A DNA stretch of 64,000 nucleotides, from assembly GCF_000368065.1 (NCBI RefSeq), contig NZ_KB851204.1:152733-216732 (forward strand), given 5' to 3'. Below the pieces are notes generated by a model. That model searched no databases. It was given only the letters and a program-made list of their open reading frames with translations, and had not been told where the DNA came from. The first letter of the stretch is position 1. Each line of letters opens with the position of its first letter. The translations under genes were made by a program, and so were the position numbers. Shown here piece after piece: positions 36,461 through 45,801 of the stretch. This stretch comes from Acinetobacter seifertii (lineage in GTDB: Bacteria; Pseudomonadota; Gammaproteobacteria; Pseudomonadales; Moraxellaceae).

Positions 36461-36845
36461 CATGAACTGACAGTTTTTACCATTTGACGCCACAATTATG
36501 ATTGCTAGTGGACCATGCATGAATCCAGAATTACCTGGAACTTATATTAATTTATTAGTCGATATAGTTAAGCAATGGAATATCTCGGGTGATCAGCTTC
36601 TAGATGGAAGTGGCATAACATTAGAACAATTAACCAAACCCTATTGGTATGTTGAATTTAATGCTTTAAACAAACTTTTTGAACATGCTATTGAACTCAT
36701 TCATGAGCCAGCATTAGCGGGTTATTTGGCTTTGGAAATGAAAGCATCTTGTTATGGTTCGGTAGGTATGGCGGCCATGGTTTGTGCAAATTTAGAAGAA
36801 GCCCTAAAAACACTTGAACAATTTATTGGATCACGTTGTGATGCA

Positions 36846-36853
36846 TTTAAGCC
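36846..36853. repeat. Target-site duplication, left copy
   Basis: TTTAAGCC lies directly before the left end of the IS element and is repeated at 38172-38179. Eight bases is the usual duplication for IS256-family transposition. Confidence 0.9.
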
Positions 36854-38171
36854 GAGCCTGTAAATTATTTTGTGTAAGTTCCATTTTTTATAAATGATCT
36901 TTTAATCGATCATCGAACTGAATCGTAAACCAATTCATTGCTAAACGCCAATTTTGAATTGGCATCGTCCATTTCTTCGCAGCATTTGATGTTGCTAAGT
37001 AAATGACCTTCTTTACTGAGTCATCAGATGAAAAGATTTTCCTTTTCTTCGTTGAATGGCGTATTACGCTATTCAACGACTCAATCGCATTTGTTGTATA
37101 AATTGCATGACGTATTTCGGCTGGATAGCTAAAGATCGTTCGGATATTTTCCCAATTGGCCCGCCAGGATTCTCCAATTTTGGGATACTGGTGATTCCAT
37201 TGATCACAGAAGATGTCTAGGGATTTTAAAGCATTTTCCTCTGTACTTGCCTGATAAATCGCTTTCAGACCCGACGTAACAGCTTTGTAGTCTTTCCAGC
37301 TTACAAATCTCAGGCTATTGCGTACAACATGCACGATACACAGTTGAATATCAGTATGAGGGTAAACAGAGGCTATCGCGTCAGGGAAGCCTTTTAATCC
37401 ATCTACACAGGCAACAAGAATGTCCTGTACTCCTCGATTTTTTAGCTCTGTCATGACTGACAGCCAGAATTTGGCACCTTCTGTCTGAGCAATCCACATA
37501 CCCAGTAATTCTTTTTGCCCATCCATATTGATGCCTAAAGCAAGGTATACGGACTTGTTAATCACATTGGAGTGCTGACGGACTTTGACAACAATACAGT
37601 CAAGATAGACAACAGGATAAAGGCTATCTAAGGCTCTATTTTGCCACTCAGTCACTTGCTCAATCACAGCATCGGTAACTTTGCTGATGAGAGATGCTGA
37701 CACATCGGCATCGTACATTTCTTTGAAGAAGGCTACAATTTCCCTATTAGTCATTCCTTTTGCATACAGTGAGAGGATTTGGTCATCCATACTGGTGATG
37801 CGTGTTTGGTGCTTTTTGATAATTTGTGGCTCAAATGAACCTTCTCGATCACGGGGAATATCTAAAGCCAGTTGTCCATCTTGAGTTGTAATGGTTTTAG
37901 AACTAAACCCATTACGGCTATTTGAGCCTTTCTTGGGCTGATGCTTTTCATAACCGAGATGGTCTGAAAGTTCAGTATTGAGTGCAGTTTCAATCATGAA
38001 TTTTTTAAAGACTGCTGTCATTTGGTTTAAGTCTTCTGGTGTTTTTAGACCTTTAGCCAATTCGGCAGCCATACTTTTGATTGTTGCTTCATCCATGTGA
38101 AGTACCTTTTGTAATTATCCTCTGAAGGATAAATGAAAATTAAGTACTTACACAAAATTTAGAACAGTCCC
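36854..38171 (-). mobile_element. Complete IS256-family insertion sequence (1318 bp)
   Basis: The element is bounded by imperfect terminal inverted repeats (36854-36879 and 38146-38171) sharing CTGT near the tip and a 13-base perfect core ATTTTGTGTAAGT. It is flanked by an 8-bp TTTAAGCC duplication. Its single gene encodes an intact 402-aa Mutator-type transposase. Size and family are consistent with known Acinetobacter elements such as ISAba26, but I have not compared it to a reference, so no name is assigned. The perfect duplication and open transposase frame point to a recent insertion. Confidence 0.92.
36888..38096 (-). CDS. IS256/Mutator-family transposase
   Basis: The 402-residue DDE transposase is intact. 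The predicted catalytic residues are Asp166 (VVYLDCIVV), Asp232 (VDGLKGFPDAI) and Glu339 (NAIESLNSVIR), with the family C/H motif QLCIVHVVRN between them. The length is normal for IS256 transposases. It lies within the IS with short noncoding ends (34 and 75 bases). It inserts copies by a copy-out-paste-in mechanism in this family. Confidence 0.96.
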   Translation of the reverse strand: MDEATIKSMAAELAKGLKTPEDLNQMTAVFKKFMIETALNTELSDHLGYEKHQPKKGSNSRNGFSSKTITTQDGQLALDIPRDREGSFEPQIIKKHQTRITSMDDQILSLYAKGMTNREIVAFFKEMYDADVSASLISKVTDAVIEQVTEWQNRALDSLYPVVYLDCIVVKVRQHSNVINKSVYLALGINMDGQKELLGMWIAQTEGAKFWLSVMTELKNRGVQDILVACVDGLKGFPDAIASVYPHTDIQLCIVHVVRNSLRFVSWKDYKAVTSGLKAIYQASTEENALKSLDIFCDQWNHQYPKIGESWRANWENIRTIFSYPAEIRHAIYTTNAIESLNSVIRHSTKKRKIFSSDDSVKKVIYLATSNAAKKWTMPIQNWRLAMNWFTIQFDDRLKDHL

Positions 38172-38179
38172 TTTAAGCC
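38172..38179. repeat. Target-site duplication, right copy
   Basis: TTTAAGCC follows the right end of the IS and matches 36846-36853. The interrupted reading frame resumes from this copy. Confidence 0.9.
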
Positions 38180-38882
38180 AGAGTTAAAACAAGAACAAGA
38201 TTATATTTACTGGTCTATACGCCAGCCTTTGAAAGCTTTTCAGTTGAGTCCAAATGCTAGTATTTTTTTATTATTAGGTTTTGTTCAAATCGCGAAGCAT
38301 CTAACAGGATTATCATTTTTAGGTACCGTTAAGTTAAATATGTCTGAACCCGTCGGTTTTTCAAAACTAAAAGACGAATTGGGTGTAGATTGTTTATTTA
38401 ATGAAAAACAGAATTTCTGGATTTTTCCAAAAGAATATTTATCGCAGCCTATCCTAACTGCCGACCCGATGCTTACACCTTTACTAAAAGCACAGTGTAA
38501 AAAAGATATCGATAAATTGAAGTTACGCAGCGGATGGAAAGTAGAAATTAGCCACCTAATTAAAAAATTATTGATCAATAGTCAGGGGGAAATGTTAAAA
38601 GTTAAGCAAGTCGCTCACATGATGAATATGTCAGAGCGGAGCCTACAGCGGTATTTGGCAACCGAAAATACAAGTTTTTCAGTATTAGTTGATCTAACTC
38701 GAAAGCAGCAAGCACAAGATCTTTTAGAAAATAGTGCAATATCAATTGAAGCTGTGGCTTTAAGTTTAGGTTATGCAGATACATCCCATTTCACTCGCGC
38801 ATTTAAACGCTGGATGGGAGTGACACCGAAGTATTATCAAACTCAGTTAAAACTAAAAAAATTAGATATACGTGAATAATAA

Positions 38883-38915
38883 AGAAGACCACAAATTTGA
38901 AAGTGGTCTTCTAAA
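38883..38915. terminator. Bidirectional terminator
   Basis: AGAAGACCAC pairs perfectly with GTGGTCTTCT around a ten-base loop between the converging AraC-family remnant and the desaturase gene. Confidence 0.75.
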
Positions 38916-38921
38916 TAAGCA

Positions 38922-39914
38922 TTAAGTTGATGATTCTTGTTTTGATGAAAGTGAATGAATCACTTCAAAATAGCTAGGTGGGACTGGAACATGACCTCGT
39001 TCTCTTAATACTTTGTGCATACGCGGTAATTTAAAATATGGCACTGAAGCCATTAAATGATGTTCCATATGGTAGTTTACGTGGATTGGTGCAACAAAAC
39101 TTCTCGCGATCCACCCAGCTTTGGTTGTTCGAGTATTGGTTAAAGCAGTATTGCTGGTTTGCATTCCAGCATGTTCTGCCATAGAGCGAATACGTAAAAA
39201 AAGTGGGAATGGGGTTAAATAAGCCAGAGGCCATAACCAATAAAAACGTTGCTGACCAAATGCTTTTAGAACACCATAAAGTGCCAGATTGGTTGCAATA
39301 GCGCCCGTACTGTTTTTTGCAATACTCTTTGCATAGTCAACGAAATTTTTATGACTGCGGTCTAACCAAATTTGGTCATTGGCAACAGTCCATTTCATGA
39401 CATCCAGATCCATTAAAACTCGACCTAAGCTAAACTTTAAGCCAGTCATACCTGTTAAGTCCCGTAAGAATTTACGAGTTAGAGATTTTTTACTGACAGG
39501 AAAACCAGCAACTAAAGAAAGATCTGGGTCATCTGGAGTAGACGTTTTTGCATGGTGACGAACATGGTGTATACGATATTTTTGAAGATCATTCCAGATG
39601 GGGCGGGCGCATAGCCATTCACCGACGAAATCATTTATTTTCTTATTTTTGAACAGACTTTTGTGAGACGCGTCGTGCATTAGAATTGCAAGACATAACT
39701 GACGACCCGCCAAGATTGCTAAGGCAAGCATACATGCTAATAATTTACCCCAACTCGGTAAGTAATCCCACATCATGATTAAGCTGGCGAATGTTCCACC
39801 AATAACAGCCCATGTACTGGCAACAGCCCAAGCACCATAGGCATCTGAAGGTTCGGTAAGCTCTTGTATTTCTTCTCTGCTAAATAGGTCCGTAACACTT
39901 ACCTGTGTATTCAT
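38922..39914 (-). CDS. Membrane fatty acid desaturase
   Basis: The 330-residue membrane protein has the three histidine boxes of acyl desaturases: HDASH (80-84), HHVRHH (116-121) and HMEHH (282-286), which hold the di-iron centre. Hydrophobic segments lie at about 30-75 and 200-240. It would introduce a double bond into an acyl chain; the position and substrate are unknown. It is followed upstream (on the same strand) by a PaaX-like regulator gene about 106 bases away, and converges with the interrupted AraC gene. Confidence 0.88.
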   Translation of the reverse strand: MNTQVSVTDLFSREEIQELTEPSDAYGAWAVASTWAVIGGTFASLIMMWDYLPSWGKLLACMLALAILAGRQLCLAILMHDASHKSLFKNKKINDFVGEWLCARPIWNDLQKYRIHHVRHHAKTSTPDDPDLSLVAGFPVSKKSLTRKFLRDLTGMTGLKFSLGRVLMDLDVMKWTVANDQIWLDRSHKNFVDYAKSIAKNSTGAIATNLALYGVLKAFGQQRFYWLWPLAYLTPFPLFLRIRSMAEHAGMQTSNTALTNTRTTKAGWIARSFVAPIHVNYHMEHHLMASVPYFKLPRMHKVLRERGHVPVPPSYFEVIHSLSSKQESST

Positions 39915-40020
39915 TGTTATTCTCCCAAATTAGAGTTTGGTATCTATATTTTATATTACAAATATAGTTATAAAAATTTAAAAAGTGAAATATTTGTTTG
40001 TAAAAAAATAAATCAGATGA

Positions 40021-40821
40021 CTATAGGTTTAATTCTTGTTCATATATTTTTTTCCAAAGTTTTTGGCCAATCGCGTCTAGCTGCTGTACATCCTGAGCAA
40101 ATTGATTACGCGCAGACTCATTTACAAATGGAGCTGGTAATAGGGGATCATTCATGAGTAATGCAATCGTTTCCCTACCTAAAAGAAGGGCTTTAACTGC
40201 AGCATCATTTAAGGAGAGATGAGTATAGTTCTCAAGCCAGTGTGTGATATCTCGACTATACATTTCATAATTTTTTTCGAGTTGTTTGGTATCCCATAAA
40301 GAAAAAATTTGCTTAAGCGTTGAGGGTTCGAAATAGTGAATAATACAAATTTTTGCTTCTTTCTCTAGCCCAGCTAAAACAAGCTCCTCACAGGTTTTTT
40401 CAAAACTATAAGCTAAATTGTCTGGGCGGATGTAAATACCCGTTTCTAATTCTTTAAAACCAAATTGACGCAGCACACGTTCACGTTTTTTAAGAGCAGT
40501 TCGGTCTATACGGCCCAGTGTGCCTGTAAAAACAGCAAGATAATGTTGCTGCCATTCTTTAGTTTGTTTAATACCATTTTTACGATTGAGAATTACTTTT
40601 GCCCAATCTTTCGTAGAAGGTGAAAGTTGATAGATTCCGCGTTCTACGCTTTCAATCATACCTTCATTTAATAAACGGGTTGTCGCAACTCGAATACCGT
40701 TTTCACTTAAGTTAAACAGTTTGGCAGCCACCAAAATTTGTTTAATCGTAAGTTGAGGGTAAGCAGAGGAAAGAAAGAGATCGATAATCAGATGACGTGC
40801 GTTGATTTTAGTATTTTTCAT
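40021..40821 (-). CDS. PaaX-like transcriptional regulator
   Basis: The 266-residue protein has an N-terminal winged-helix part (LIIDLFLSSAYPQLTIKQILVAAKLFNLSENGIRVATTRLLNEGMI pattern, about residues 11-57) and a long C-terminal domain. Both fit the PaaX family of GntR-like repressors. PaaX itself senses phenylacetyl-CoA. No paa catabolic genes are near, so its effector and targets are unknown. It lies just upstream of the desaturase on the same strand and may control it; this is inference. Confidence 0.75.
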   Translation of the reverse strand: MKNTKINARHLIIDLFLSSAYPQLTIKQILVAAKLFNLSENGIRVATTRLLNEGMIESVERGIYQLSPSTKDWAKVILNRKNGIKQTKEWQQHYLAVFTGTLGRIDRTALKKRERVLRQFGFKELETGIYIRPDNLAYSFEKTCEELVLAGLEKEAKICIIHYFEPSTLKQIFSLWDTKQLEKNYEMYSRDITHWLENYTHLSLNDAAVKALLLGRETIALLMNDPLLPAPFVNESARNQFAQDVQQLDAIGQKLWKKIYEQELNL

Positions 40822-41165
40822 TTTGTTTAAATTTTAAATATAAATGACATATGCTTGAAATAATATCATGTTTGTTTGATGTTTTAAGATGGTTTCTTGG
40901 CTTGCTTGAGTGTAAGAACTTTTATGTATAACTAGAAGATGATTTGTTTTTGATTAGATTTTATCTTTTTACGATAGTTAACCTAAGTTTGTCATAATGA
41001 TGTGATACATTATTGCACTTTAAATAATCGGCCTTTAATTAAAGGCAATAACCAAAATGCTAGAAATGATCTGATATTGAACATGAATTAGGCCAAAGTA
41101 TTGGTTTATCCATGATATAAAACAACTTTTTAGACCTTTCTAGTGATTAACTTTTTGAGCAAGTG
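40822..41165. other. 344-bp spacer between PaaX-like gene and uppP
   Basis: The spacer separates divergent genes and holds both promoters. The only clear element is a 16-base perfect palindrome at 41031-41046. No ORF is supported. Confidence 0.6.
41031..41046. promoter_or_regulatory. 16-bp perfect palindrome upstream of uppP
   Basis: GCCTTTAATTAAAGGC is self-complementary over its whole length and lies 119 bases before the uppP ATG. Size and symmetry fit a dimeric repressor operator. It has no loop, so it is unlikely to be an RNA hairpin. No regulator is identified. Confidence 0.35.
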
Positions 41166-41984
41166 ATGGAAAATTTTGAAGTTATAAAAGCACTATTTCT
41201 AGGATTTGTTGAAGGTTTAACTGAATTTTTACCAATTTCCAGTACTGGCCATTTGATTTTATTTGGTCATATTATCGATTTCCATTCAGATGGTGGTCGT
41301 GTATTCGAAGTAGTGATCCAGTTAGGTGCTATTTTGGCAGTATGCTGGTTATATCGACAAAAAATTATTAACTTGATTAAAGGCTTCTTTAGTGGCGATG
41401 TAGAGTCGCGTCATTTTGCTTTTAGTGTATTAATTGCTTTTTTCCCAGCAGTGATTATTGGTGTTTTAGCCGTCGATTTTATTAAAAGCGTTTTGTTTAG
41501 CCCAATTGTGGTTGCGATTGCCCTCATTGTTGGCGCACTGATTATTTTCTGGGTTGAATCTAAACAGTTTGAGCATAAAACATTAGATGCAACAAAAATC
41601 ACGTTTAAGCAGGCATTTTTAGTTGGTCTTGCTCAATGTGTTGCGATGATTCCGGGAACATCTCGTTCAGGTGCGACAATTGTAGGCGGGATGTTTGCAG
41701 GTTTATCACGTAAAGCCGCAACAGAATTTTCATTCTTCCTTGCAATGCCGACCATGTTAGGTGCAGCGACATTTGACTTAATTAAAAATGCTGATGTGTT
41801 GACCTCAGACAATATGATTAATATTGGTGTTGGTTTTGTTGCAGCATTTATTGCAGCTTTATTTGTAGTAAAGGCACTAGTACTTTTTGTTGAACGCCAT
41901 ACGCTACGCGTATTTGCTTGGTACCGTATTGTGCTCGGTGTCATTATTTTGATTGCAGCAATGTTCTTTAACTTATCTGCTTAA
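41166..41984 (+). CDS. uppP: Undecaprenyl-diphosphatase
   Basis: The 272-residue multi-pass membrane enzyme dephosphorylates undecaprenyl pyrophosphate to recycle the cell-wall carrier lipid. The BacA/UppP signatures are EGLTEFLPISSTGH at 16-29 and PGTSRSGAT at 163-171. The frame begins with GTG ATG at 41163; the ATG is taken as start. High-level expression of this family gives bacitracin resistance. The gene is monocistronic, followed by a strong terminator. Confidence 0.95.
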   Translation: MENFEVIKALFLGFVEGLTEFLPISSTGHLILFGHIIDFHSDGGRVFEVVIQLGAILAVCWLYRQKIINLIKGFFSGDVESRHFAFSVLIAFFPAVIIGVLAVDFIKSVLFSPIVVAIALIVGALIIFWVESKQFEHKTLDATKITFKQAFLVGLAQCVAMIPGTSRSGATIVGGMFAGLSRKAATEFSFFLAMPTMLGAATFDLIKNADVLTSDNMINIGVGFVAAFIAALFVVKALVLFVERHTLRVFAWYRIVLGVIILIAAMFFNLSA

Positions 41985-41999
41985 TCATCAGATTGAATA

Positions 42000-42028
42000 A
42001 AAAAACCTAGAATCTTCTAGGTTTTTTT
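42000..42028 (+). terminator. Terminator of uppP
   Basis: AAAAAACCTAGAA pairs with TTCTAGGTTTTTT as a near-perfect stem with a small loop and a long T-run. Confidence 0.9.
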
Positions 42029-42142
42029 ATGCCTAAAAATAGCTTTAACTTGCTTATTTATACAAAGTACTACCAAGAAATACTTTTCCCTTTTAGTTTG
42101 ATTGATATAGTAAATCTTAAATAGCCCGTAAAAAATAAAGCA

Positions 42143-43036
42143 ATGCAACAGAATGATTTGATGAAAAGATTGGTAGAGGCTTTTTTATATTTGGCTCCTC
42201 AAGAAGGGCTGTATCCTACCTATATTTCAAACATCACCCTTATGAGGGTAGATCATTCCACACAACCTGTTGCTGTATTACAAGAGCCTTCAATTGTTTT
42301 AGTCATACAAGGCGTAAAGCGTGGTTATATCGGGAAAGATACTTTTCAGTTTCAACAAGGCCAGTGTTTACTCATCTCGATAGCTATTCCTTTTGACTGC
42401 GATACGTTGGTTGAAAATGAACCGATGCTGGCAATTGCGATTAAGTTTGAAACGCAAATGATGGCTGATTTAGCCACTAAAATGGATAAAGACCAGCAGC
42501 CATCTATAGATGAGCTTGAAAAAAGAGATATAAAGCTCAGTTGTGGTTTAAATATTATAGACATGAACACGGTAATATCTGAGGTTGCTTTACGCTTGTT
42601 GAATTTACTTCGTTCTAAACAAGATACTGCGATATTGGGAGAACAGATAAAACGAGAACTCATTTATCGGGTTTTGCAGGCAGGTAGTCGCGATTTAATC
42701 GAAAATCTTTCGGCTATGATAAGTCGAAATAGTGTGATTTATACAATTTGTGAAATTATTCAAAGAGATTACTATCATAATTTAACGGTTCAGGAACTTG
42801 CTAAACAAGCAGGAATGAGTGTCTCTCTTTTTCATCAAGCGTTTAAGAAAGTCACGAACTATTCTCCATTACAGTACATTAAGATTACTCGATTACATAA
42901 GGCACGTGATTTAATCTTAAATAATCAAATGGGTGTTGCTGAAGCCGCCTATCAGGTTGGGTATGTAAGTGCTTCACAGTTTAGTCGAGAGTTTAAACGG
43001 CTGTTTGGAGTTCCACCTAAATCTTCAATGAATTAA
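42143..43036 (+). CDS. AraC-family transcriptional regulator
   Basis: The 297-residue protein has an N-terminal cupin-like AraC_N domain (VLQEPSIVLVIQGVKRGYIG) and a C-terminal pair of helix-turn-helix motifs at about 205-297 (LTVQELAKQAGMSVSLFHQAFK; GVAEAAYQVGYVSASQFSREFKRLFG). It lies 46 bases before the quinone oxidoreductase on the same strand and so probably shares a transcript or regulates that gene. The effector is unknown. Confidence 0.88.
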   Translation: MQQNDLMKRLVEAFLYLAPQEGLYPTYISNITLMRVDHSTQPVAVLQEPSIVLVIQGVKRGYIGKDTFQFQQGQCLLISIAIPFDCDTLVENEPMLAIAIKFETQMMADLATKMDKDQQPSIDELEKRDIKLSCGLNIIDMNTVISEVALRLLNLLRSKQDTAILGEQIKRELIYRVLQAGSRDLIENLSAMISRNSVIYTICEIIQRDYYHNLTVQELAKQAGMSVSLFHQAFKKVTNYSPLQYIKITRLHKARDLILNNQMGVAEAAYQVGYVSASQFSREFKRLFGVPPKSSMN

Positions 43037-43082
43037 AGTAAATCAATACATTTAAAATATAAACCAAACATGGAGCATATCA

Positions 43083-44081
43083 ATGAGTCTTCCAACAACC
43101 ATGAAAATTGTTGAAATTACGGTTCCTGGCGGACCTGAGGTCTTAAAACTTCAAGATTCAGATGTTCCTGTTCCTCAAGCAGATGAAGTGTTAATTGAGG
43201 TAAAAGCTGCTGGAATTAACCGTCCAGACGTATTGCAGCGTATGGGTTTATACCCAATGCCTAAAGGTGTTACGCAAATTCCGGGTCTTGAAGTCGCTGG
43301 GGTCGTGGTTGCTGTAGGTGAACAGGTGCAACAGTTCAAAGTTGGAGACAAGGTTTGTGCTTTAACCAACGGTGGTGGTTATGCAGAATACTGTGCTGTC
43401 ACTGCAACGCAAGTATTGCCAATACCTGAAAATCTAACATTTACCCAAGCTGCTGCGATTCCGGAAACATTCTTTACAGTTTGGGCAAACCTGTTTGATA
43501 TCGGCCGTTTAAAAGAAAACGAAACAGCACTGATTCATGGTGGTGCAAGTGGTATTGGGACCACAGCTTTAGCGATTTGCCATGCTTTAGGGATTAAAAC
43601 TTTTGCTACAGTTGGAAGTGAAGATAAAGTTGCAGCACTCTCTAACTTAACGACTGCAATTAACTATAAAACCCAAGATTTTGAGCAAGAAATTTTGAAA
43701 CACACCCAAGACCCAGGTGTTGATGTGATTTTGGATATTGTGGGTGGTTCATATTTCTCGAAAAACTTAAATCTATTAAAACGTGATGGTCGACTTGTGA
43801 TTATTGGTTTTATGGGCGGTCGAATTGCAAAAGAATTTGATTTGCAGAAACTGATTTTAAAACGTGCAACCATTACTGGCTCAACCATGCGAGCACGTAA
43901 TAGCCAAGAAAAAGCCCAGATTGCTCAGTCATTACATGAACATGTGTGGCCGTTATTAGCGCAAGGCAAGTGCTTACCGCAAATCTATAAAACTTATGAT
44001 TTTTCAGATGTACAAAGTGCCCATGCATGTATGGAACAAGGTGACCATATTGGAAAGATCGTTTTAGAGATTAATACTTAA
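43083..44081 (+). CDS. NAD(P)H quinone oxidoreductase, zinc-free MDR family
   Basis: The 332-residue medium-chain dehydrogenase/reductase is of the PIG3/QOR type. It contains AAGINRPDVLQRMGLYPMP, the nucleotide-binding HGGASGIGTTA segment at about 155, and no catalytic zinc cysteines. It should reduce quinones using NADPH. GGAG precedes the ATG at 43083. It is paired with the AraC regulator upstream. Confidence 0.88.
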   Translation: MSLPTTMKIVEITVPGGPEVLKLQDSDVPVPQADEVLIEVKAAGINRPDVLQRMGLYPMPKGVTQIPGLEVAGVVVAVGEQVQQFKVGDKVCALTNGGGYAEYCAVTATQVLPIPENLTFTQAAAIPETFFTVWANLFDIGRLKENETALIHGGASGIGTTALAICHALGIKTFATVGSEDKVAALSNLTTAINYKTQDFEQEILKHTQDPGVDVILDIVGGSYFSKNLNLLKRDGRLVIIGFMGGRIAKEFDLQKLILKRATITGSTMRARNSQEKAQIAQSLHEHVWPLLAQGKCLPQIYKTYDFSDVQSAHACMEQGDHIGKIVLEINT

Positions 44082-44282
44082 TTTAATCTGTGATAGTTTA
44101 GGTGAACGTCATGTTTGCCTAAACTGAAATTTATAATTATTAATTGTGCCTATTTCTATATAAAAATTGCCAAATTCTATTGGCGTGTTGCACCAGTTTG
44201 TTGATCTAAATATACATGTACTAAGAAATAATAACTGGCTTAAAGCTGTTATTTCGTTCTTCAATTCTAAAGGATGGTAACA

Positions 44283-45158
44283 ATGAATACCCCAGCATCA
44301 AATGATAAAAATCCGACTCCAGATTTGGCAGAAGATAATGCATTCTTCCCATCACCATACTCACTGAGCCAATATACTTCTCCTAAAACAGATTACGACG
44401 GTACGACCTACCCAACGCCGTATACAGGTAATAAAAAGGTCTTAATGATTGCAACTGATGAGCGTTATATCCAGATGCAAAACGGTAAGTTCTTTTCTAC
44501 CGGAAACCATCCAGTAGAAATGCTTTTGCCGATGTTTCATTTAGATAATGCTGGTTTTGAAATTGATGTTGCGACACTTTCCGGTAATCCAGCCAAACTT
44601 GAAATGTGGGCAATGCCAAAGCAAGAGCAGGTAGTATTAGATACTTTCCAGAAATATGCAGATAAATTAAAAAATCCGCTAAAACTTGGCGATATTTTAG
44701 AAAATGCAGTGGGGGAAAACTCTCCATATGCGGCTATATTTATTCCGGGTGGGCATGGTGTTTTAGCTAAGATTCCACATAGCTTGGATGTCAAAAAAGT
44801 TCTGAAATGGGCAGTTGAACAAGACAAATTTATAATTACTTTATGTCATGGTCCAGCTTCGCTGCTTGCTGCGGCAGTAGATGAACAACCTGAGAATTAC
44901 ATTTTTAAAGATTATCAAATTTGTGTATTCCCTGATTCCTTAGATAAGGGGGCAAATATTGATATCGGTTATATGCCGGGAGCTTTACCGTGGTTAGTCG
45001 GTGAGAACCTTGAAAAACTCGGTGTGAAGATTCTGAACACTGGCATTACAGGTCAATGTCATAGAGATCGTAAATTATTAACAGGCGATAGTCCGCTTGC
45101 TTCTAATAATTTAGGAAAACTTGCAGCTGAAACGTTGTTGGCTGAAGTGAAGGATTAA
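44283..45158 (+). CDS. hchA: Hsp31/HchA protein deglycase-glyoxalase III
   Basis: The 291-residue protein is of the large DJ-1 superfamily subtype HchA. The N-terminal FFPSPYSLSQYTSPKTDYDG is typical, and the nucleophile elbow is ITLCHGPASLL. HchA repairs glycated proteins or converts methylglyoxal and acts as a heat-shock holdase. An in-frame ATG at 44274 is too close to the AGG to be a good start, while AAGGA is eight bases before 44283. The gene is transcribed alone and ends in a hairpin. Confidence 0.9.
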   Translation: MNTPASNDKNPTPDLAEDNAFFPSPYSLSQYTSPKTDYDGTTYPTPYTGNKKVLMIATDERYIQMQNGKFFSTGNHPVEMLLPMFHLDNAGFEIDVATLSGNPAKLEMWAMPKQEQVVLDTFQKYADKLKNPLKLGDILENAVGENSPYAAIFIPGGHGVLAKIPHSLDVKKVLKWAVEQDKFIITLCHGPASLLAAAVDEQPENYIFKDYQICVFPDSLDKGANIDIGYMPGALPWLVGENLEKLGVKILNTGITGQCHRDRKLLTGDSPLASNNLGKLAAETLLAEVKD

Positions 45159-45170
45159 ACATACTGGTTA

Positions 45171-45206
45171 AAAAAATAGGGCTTTTATTAAGTCCTATTT
45201 TTTTTA
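45171..45206 (+). terminator. Terminator of hchA
   Basis: AAAAAATAGG pairs with CCTATTTTTT around a loop, followed by a T-run. It marks the left edge of the AT-rich patch. Confidence 0.75.
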
Positions 45207-45291
45207 TAATAAATAATGTATTAGGTGTAAATTTGAAAATGATAAATGATGCAAAATCAGCATAATAAGTAAGAAATAGGAGAATATTAAA

Positions 45292-45801
45292 ATGATAAAA
45301 ATGGAAGATATAAATCTACTTGAGCAAGGGTATAAGTTGGTATTTGATTTAAGATCATCTTCTTCAATCTTGATGGATAAAAATTATATCAAAAATATAC
45401 AGAAAACTACGTTGGATAAGGGAACAACTATGGGGCTTAAGGGTGACAAAGGTTTATATGCAACAGCTGAATGGTGGGAAAATATCAAAAATGGCAATAT
45501 AGAAACTTATTGTGTAAAAGGAGTAATAGTTGGGATTAATGAAGAAAATCCTTTTATAGAGGGGAATATAATGATTACAATTAAAGTAAATGGAACGAAT
45601 AAAGAAATTTTTCAAGATATAGTTTTTACTAATGAAAGAGAAAAAATTATTAGTGAAGAGCTTTACAAAGCTGGAAATGAGATAGTATCCATTTATATTC
45701 TTGATAAATTAAAAGATGAAGATACTTGTAATTGGGTAGTAGAAGAGAAATTGGGCGTTTCTCCATTACTTAATAGAGTTTACATTAAGGATAAAGGTTA
45801 A
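45292..45801 (+). CDS. Orphan protein of unknown function in AT-rich patch (169 aa)
   Basis: The ORF has a good ribosome site (AGGAG nine bases before the ATG). The protein is soluble, without signal or membrane helix, and I recognise no family. Codon choice is rich in ATA and AGA and visibly more A/T-rich than hchA or nudC nearby, which suggests a different origin. Together with the next two small genes it forms a cluster of orphans ending at tRNA-Arg. An immunity protein or remnant of a toxin locus is one idea without direct support. Confidence 0.65.
   Translation: MIKMEDINLLEQGYKLVFDLRSSSSILMDKNYIKNIQKTTLDKGTTMGLKGDKGLYATAEWWENIKNGNIETYCVKGVIVGINEENPFIEGNIMITIKVNGTNKEIFQDIVFTNEREKIISEELYKAGNEIVSIYILDKLKDEDTCNWVVEEKLGVSPLLNRVYIKDKG

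Larger units (their letters stand above)
36519..38879 (+). pseudogene. AraC-family regulator interrupted by IS256-family element
   Basis: The 5' part (36519-36853) encodes the N-terminal ligand-binding half of an OruR/ArgR-type AraC regulator (NPELPGTYINLLVDIVKQW). The 3' part (38180-38879) encodes the rest, with a double HTH domain (VKQVAHMMNMSERSLQRYL; SIEAVALSLGYADTSHFTRAF). Removing the IS and one copy of the 8-bp target duplication joins them in frame as ...FKPELKQEQD..., giving a 344-residue protein of normal family length. The 5' fragment now ends a few codons into the IS. The regulator is very probably inactive here. Confidence 0.88.

Noticed and set aside
38172..38879. The 3' AraC fragment as an independent short regulator
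   Set aside because: It joins in frame with the 5' fragment once the IS and one target duplication are removed, and its only early start is a TTG without a ribosome site.
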